A stretch of DNA of 64,000 nucleotides, from the IMG/VR virus record IMGVR_UViG_3300020474_002475, positions 53,940-117,939 of that record; one strand, 5' to 3'. Position 1 is the stretch's first letter, and each line of letters begins with the position of its first letter. The DNA is from a virus. The position numbers and the translations under genes are program-made. The notes under the pieces are model-generated. The model was given only the letters and a program-made list of their open reading frames with translations, was not told the DNA's origin and did no database searches. This document shows, in pieces, positions 60,127-64,000 of this stretch.

Positions 60127-62919
60127 TTAAGGGACAAAATCAATATTTGTATTTAAAATCAAATTCTCCAAATTGTAGCCTCTTTTATCTTCTAATCCTG
60201 TGCCTGTACATTGCAATATTAACGTATCATATTCCTCGTCTGCTACAGCGCCTATGACGTTATTTCGACCTTTTATTGTATGACAAATAAATGCATCCCT
60301 AACTTTGTACTCTTCTGTGCCCATATAAGCATCAATGTCAACACGTTCTCCAACTTGCCAATCTTCTATTGCAGAACCGTCATATTGCAGGCTGTTGGAA
60401 GATCTTCTAACGATAAAATAACAGTCATCGCCAACGCAATTGTTCTTTTGATTATTATAGGTAACAGAAAAAGCTACCCATTTAGAACCAGATGTTTTAC
60501 CAGTTATTGTAGCATTAGAACCAAATACACCCACACCATCCCATTCAGCAAATTCACTGAAACAGGAATTGTCCGAAATATTACAATCTGATATCGAATC
60601 AGGCTCTATTGCTGCGCCTGGGTCTGCAGGAGGTATTAGATTTTTATAATCAATTTGGAAAACTTCATTACTATTAGGAACTCCTAAAATTATATATTTA
60701 TCATCTATAATAGATGTGTTGTCCCATTTGTTAGTAATCGTTCTATTAGTATTATGAAATCTTCTAATAGAACCAAAATTAGAAGCTAATAATGTTGTCA
60801 AGTATGGAGTATTAACACTAGCTTTATACAAATTAAATTTGTAAACACCATCAGACGAAGGAAGTTCTGGATCCCTACTCTGTTGTACTATATAATATAG
60901 AAAGCCGTCTCTACATAAAATACATTTTATTTCAGAATCAGAATATGTTAAAGACATATCGTCTACACACAAGGTATAGTCTGTATTAGAATTACTTGTT
61001 TTTATTTTGTATTCGTAGCCACAACCACAAGAGGTGCTACTAGAAACATGATATTCTATTATATTGTCTGTAGCTTCATCTTGAACTATAAATGCAGGGG
61101 AGTCTGTTCTCTCTGATCTAATATCTTTTAAATATCTGTGGTCAAAATTCACACCAGATAAAGCATTAAAAGCAGGAATTGTTATATTAATACTTGGTAT
61201 AGAAGTGTCTGTTATGCCAGTTAAATTAAAAAGAATAAACGTATTACTTAAACTATTAACATCCAATCCATATATAATATATGTTTTATGATCACTTGAT
61301 TTATTAATTGCTACATTACTCATACCAATCGTTCTGCCATTTATTACTACAGTAATGTCGTGATTAATATCAATATTTACACTTTTGTTAAATTCAATTT
61401 TAATTCCATCTTGCATATTCAAATTTTGTTCAATAGAAACAGTATACCCAAAATCATATGAGTCTAAGAAATAACCCTTTGCGCTGGTAGAAACTCCATC
61501 TTCAGATGTACAATTGTATTCTGTACCATCTATTAATAAATTGTTGTTGTGATTAGACTGTTTAGGCGCACTGTTGAGAATTATTAAACCGCTATTATTA
61601 TTAACTATTGTAGCTAGGTGTTGATAAAAATTAGTAACACTAGAAGCTATACTACTCCAATCTATGCCACAATTTCCTCCTCCGTCTACATCAGTATCGC
61701 AAGTATATGCCAGTTCTTTATAAGAATAATCCAGTTCTTGAGATGAAGAATTAGATGTTAAATACGAGATAATATGATAGCTATTCGCTAAAATGACATT
61801 ATTTTTAAAGCTATAAATTTTGGTAGGACCGCATCTCATACTTAAATCAACAGCTCCAGCACTATAATAAGTAAAAGAATTATCTCCTCCTATATAAAAC
61901 TTACTACTAGAACCATTATTAAACCCATATAAGAATATAGTAGGTTCATTAGCTAAACTATTAGCTCCTAAAAACCATCTGTTTAGATCTGTATTATAAT
62001 GAACACTAGAAATTCTACCAGCAGGATAGGAAGTATAATTCCAACTTTCTAAATTAGAAAAAGAATCAATAGCCGAACGATTAGTATACTGAGAAAAATA
62101 ATTATTTGTAGAAAATAATAAATTCCTTGTATTTACAGAAGAAGAAATATCTGGCAGAGTAGAAGATATAGCATGATTATAATTGTTTAAAGGAGCACAA
62201 ACAGCCAATATGTGATTATTGTTTATAAAAATTTCATCTGTCGGTATGCCATAGTCCATGCTAATGACTTCATAAGGATTACCTTCAGTGTCGTTTAGTT
62301 TAATTTTTTCTATTCCAAATATGTCAAAATTCAATGGAGTAGGAGTAGGCGTAGGAGTTAAAGTTGGGGTTGGGCTCAAAGTAGGAGTTATCGTAGGAGT
62401 AGGGGTTATACTTTGAGTTATTGTAATTGTAGGCGTAACTGTTGGAGTTATAGAAACAGTGGGCGTTACAGATTGTGTTACTGTTGGAGTAGGAGTAGAA
62501 GTACTTGTAGCACTAGGAGTGACAGAAGGAGTTATGGAAATAGTGGGTGTTACTGTAGGAGTAATACTTATTGTAGGGGTAATCGAAGGAGTAACAGATA
62601 TGGTTGGGGTAATTGATGGAGTAATACTAACAGTAGGAGTTACTGTTGTCGTAACACTAGGAGTTGGAGTAGGGGTACGAGTAAGAGTAGGAGTAACGGT
62701 TGTCGTTGGGGTAGGAGTTAATGTTGGAGTAACACTAATTGTTGGAGTAGGCGTTACAGGTATAGAAGATATGATTTCTCCATCACAACAGGCAGATAGT
62801 TCCACATCGGTGAAGATTAGAGAAACATAAGCAGGATCAAAACTACCAACATGTATGTATTCTTCACAATTGTCATAAAGCAGATAGGATTGATCGTTTT
62901 CTGTAATTCTTTTAGGCAT
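60127..62919 (-). CDS. Thr-Pro linker and beta-propeller virion protein
   Basis: This 930-residue protein starts [25 protein letters not shown], a small head domain ending in a CC pair (ELSACCDGE). Residues about 55-195 are Thr/Pro repeats. The rest is beta-rich and propeller-like ([41 protein letters not shown]), with Cys pairs ([22 protein letters not shown]). No enzyme motif is seen. The head-TP-propeller layout is the same as the downstream half of the subtilase gene next to it. Probably a fibre or surface decoration protein. Confidence 0.6.
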   Translation of the reverse strand: MPKRITENDQSYLLYDNCEEYIHVGSFDPAYVSLIFTDVELSACCDGEIISSIPVTPTPTISVTPTLTPTPTTTVTPTLTRTPTPTPSVTTTVTPTVSITPSITPTISVTPSITPTISITPTVTPTISITPSVTPSATSTSTPTPTVTQSVTPTVSITPTVTPTITITQSITPTPTITPTLSPTPTLTPTPTPTPLNFDIFGIEKIKLNDTEGNPYEVISMDYGIPTDEIFINNNHILAVCAPLNNYNHAISSTLPDISSSVNTRNLLFSTNNYFSQYTNRSAIDSFSNLESWNYTSYPAGRISSVHYNTDLNRWFLGANSLANEPTIFLYGFNNGSSSKFYIGGDNSFTYYSAGAVDLSMRCGPTKIYSFKNNVILANSYHIISYLTSNSSSQELDYSYKELAYTCDTDVDGGGNCGIDWSSIASSVTNFYQHLATIVNNNSGLIILNSAPKQSNHNNNLLIDGTEYNCTSEDGVSTSAKGYFLDSYDFGYTVSIEQNLNMQDGIKIEFNKSVNIDINHDITVVINGRTIGMSNVAINKSSDHKTYIIYGLDVNSLSNTFILFNLTGITDTSIPSINITIPAFNALSGVNFDHRYLKDIRSERTDSPAFIVQDEATDNIIEYHVSSSTSCGCGYEYKIKTSNSNTDYTLCVDDMSLTYSDSEIKCILCRDGFLYYIVQQSRDPELPSSDGVYKFNLYKASVNTPYLTTLLASNFGSIRRFHNTNRTITNKWDNTSIIDDKYIILGVPNSNEVFQIDYKNLIPPADPGAAIEPDSISDCNISDNSCFSEFAEWDGVGVFGSNATITGKTSGSKWVAFSVTYNNQKNNCVGDDCYFIVRRSSNSLQYDGSAIEDWQVGERVDIDAYMGTEEYKVRDAFICHTIKGRNNVIGAVADEEYDTLILQCTGTGLEDKRGYNLENLILNTNIDFVP
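62335..62760 (-). repeat. Thr-Pro coding repeat in gene 60127-62919
   Basis: About 425 bases of imperfect tandem units code for [23 protein letters not shown] and similar between the small head and the propeller part. Confidence 0.9.
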
Positions 62920-62946
62920 TGTCCCTACTATTAAAATTTAAGGTTG

Positions 62947-62963
62947 TTAAATATATAATACAC
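62947..62963 (-). promoter_or_regulatory. Candidate late-promoter motif GTGTATTATATATTTAA
   Basis: On the - strand this lies in the gap before gene 60127-62919, ending 27 bases before its ATG at 62919. Confidence 0.45.
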
Positions 62964-62967
62964 TACT

Positions 62968-64000
62968 TTATGGTATTATGTCTAAATTCGAGTCAATTTG
63001 TGCAGAATACGTGTTTGGTGGCATTGAAGATCCAGACTGACACGTTGTTCTATCTAAATCGACGCACGCTGTGTTGGGGGTGAAAACATGATATGATGTT
63101 GCTGTAGGGCGAAAATGCGCTTCATCGCATTGCCATGAAGCAAAGTTATCGCTACACGCTTTAGTGGAAGATTTATGACCCCACTCTATCTCGTCCTCCG
63201 TTGGAGATAAGCATGCTGAAAACTCGGTGGATCCTGTATCAATATTTGGCGACCATTCTGGCGTAGAACAAGAACACCCATCAGGATCTCCTTGACAACC
63301 AGTGACTTGTTCCCAGTCAGTACCATTATAGGTCCATTCACAAATAGTGTTACACGTAACATATCCCGGAGCTGTATATGAGTATGTCTCGCATGGTGAA
63401 CACTGTACGTCACTAGCTCCGGGACCTGTGTACTGTTCCAGACAATTACTCATTGCTGTTTCCTGATCTGGATAGCCATCAGATTTCTCTTCCATACAGT
63501 AGCAACAAGCCCCATTACTACATCCGTTTGCTCTCGATCCTGCAATAGGATTACAACAACAGACAGGTTGACTGCATGTGCCATCTGGACCTTCCGTTAA
63601 TATAACACCTCCGACAGTATTATCTTCTTCAGTAGGACAACAGTATACGCCAGCTACACAATTATCACCAAAGTTTTCTAAATCGATATCTCCACCAGGC
63701 ACGACGAACACTGGCGGATTATTGCCAATTCCAAGACATTCTGAGCAGTTAGGTGGTGGTGGCGAAGGAGGGAATATTGGCGGTGGCGAAGGAGGCACTA
63801 TTGGCGGTGGCGAAGGAGGCACTATTGGCGGTGGCGAAGGAGGCACTATTGGCGGTGGAGATACTGGAGGTGGAGATACTGGCGGTGGGCTAACTGGCGG
63901 AGGTGACGGTGGTGAAGGAGGCAGTATTGGCGGAGGACTAACTGGCGGAGGACTAACTGGCGGAGGACTAACTGGCGGAGGACTAACTGGCGGAGGACTA
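62968..64000 (-). CDS. Pro-rich linker and Cys-rich domain protein, 5' end cut by window edge
   Basis: The frame is open to the right edge, so at least 344 C-terminal residues are visible and the true start is outside; GTG 63846 is merely the first start-like codon. The visible N-terminal part is SPPPV and PPSPPPI repeat. From about 63750 leftwards comes a Cys-rich domain (CSECLG, VYCCPTEE, QPVCCCNPIAG, GACCYCMEEK, VQCSPCETY, CSCSTPEWS) with more than 20 cysteines in about 250 residues, probably disulfide- or metal-rich. The missing 5' part may contain another module, as in the other genes of this cluster. The spacing of CCxC groups is unlike any family I can name. Confidence 0.6.
   Translation of the reverse strand, partial: SPPPVSPPPVSPPPVSPPPVSPPPILPPSPPSPPPVSPPPVSPPPVSPPPIVPPSPPPIVPPSPPPIVPPSPPPIFPPSPPPPNCSECLGIGNNPPVFVVPGGDIDLENFGDNCVAGVYCCPTEEDNTVGGVILTEGPDGTCSQPVCCCNPIAGSRANGCSNGACCYCMEEKSDGYPDQETAMSNCLEQYTGPGASDVQCSPCETYSYTAPGYVTCNTICEWTYNGTDWEQVTGCQGDPDGCSCSTPEWSPNIDTGSTEFSACLSPTEDEIEWGHKSSTKACSDNFASWQCDEAHFRPTATSYHVFTPNTACVDLDRTTCQSGSSMPPNTYSAQIDSNLDIIP
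63740..64000 (-). repeat. Tandem repeats coding PPSPPPI and SPPPV
   Basis: Two unit types run to the window edge: 21-base units (GGCGGTGGCGAAGGAGGCACTATT-like, coding IVPPSPP) and 15-base units (ACTGGCGGAGGACTA, coding SPPPV). The array continues beyond the window. Confidence 0.85.

Noticed and set aside
24453-62830. Long + strand reading frames coding Val/Gly repeats (for example 42350-42895, 58017-58649, 62459-62830)
   Set aside because: They are antisense shadows of the Thr-Pro repeats in the - strand genes; the repeat DNA lacks stops on both strands.

Overview
The window reads as an internal part of the genome of a large tailed bacteriophage (Caudoviricetes), most likely from an aquatic setting. 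Genes are AT-rich and tightly packed, with many 1-20 bp overlaps. A phage-type replication/recombination set runs on the + strand, and very long multidomain virion-type proteins run on the - strand. The host cannot be named from sequence. No rRNA, tRNA, CRISPR array, integrase, terminase, portal or capsid gene was recognised, and no gene-free stretch longer than 300 bases exists.

Layout. (1) 1-13513 (+): one nearly continuous operon holding an HNH nuclease (cut by the left edge), small zinc-ribbon and unknown proteins, a RecA/UvsX-like recombinase, a Vsr-like nuclease, a DnaB-like helicase, a CHC2/Toprim primase, a dNMP kinase, a Cas4/RecB-like PD-(D/E)XK nuclease, and a family C DNA polymerase broken into two genes. 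A small Cys-containing protein and a DnaQ-type proofreading exonuclease lie between the two polymerase halves. (2) 13510-14000: ssb with its own sigma70-like promoter and an intrinsic terminator. (3) 14010-20328 (+): eight overlapping genes of glycosyltransferase, nucleotidyltransferase, methyltransferase-like and unknown type. (4) 20303-22110 (+): an HTH plus Vsr-like putative homing endonuclease, a possible DNA-annealing protein and a zinc-ribbon protein. (5) 22117-64000 (-): twelve structural or adhesion-type genes read from right to left. Several are above 1000 residues and are built from exchangeable modules: subtilase, PEBP, cupredoxin, beta-propeller, RCC1, glycine-rich domain, PKD, formylglycine-generating-enzyme (FGE) fold and degenerate metallopeptidase. 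Thr/Pro (TPT-ITP) and SPPP repeats join the modules.

How it fits together. Block 1 supplies genome replication and recombination, block 3 probably modifies glycans or virion proteins, and block 5 builds the tail/fibre apparatus. The most unusual points are: the fractured replicative polymerase with the proofreader gene inside it; two genes that appear to start at AUA and AUU behind identical GAGGTG Shine-Dalgarno sites; FGE domains that are circularly permuted in two different virion-type proteins; two paralogous subtilases with intact catalytic triads and propeptides among the virion genes, one carrying a PEBP domain; a cupredoxin domain with all four copper ligands; and a GTGTATATTA-like motif in all five - strand intergenic gaps of about 28 bp or more, which is a candidate late-promoter signature.
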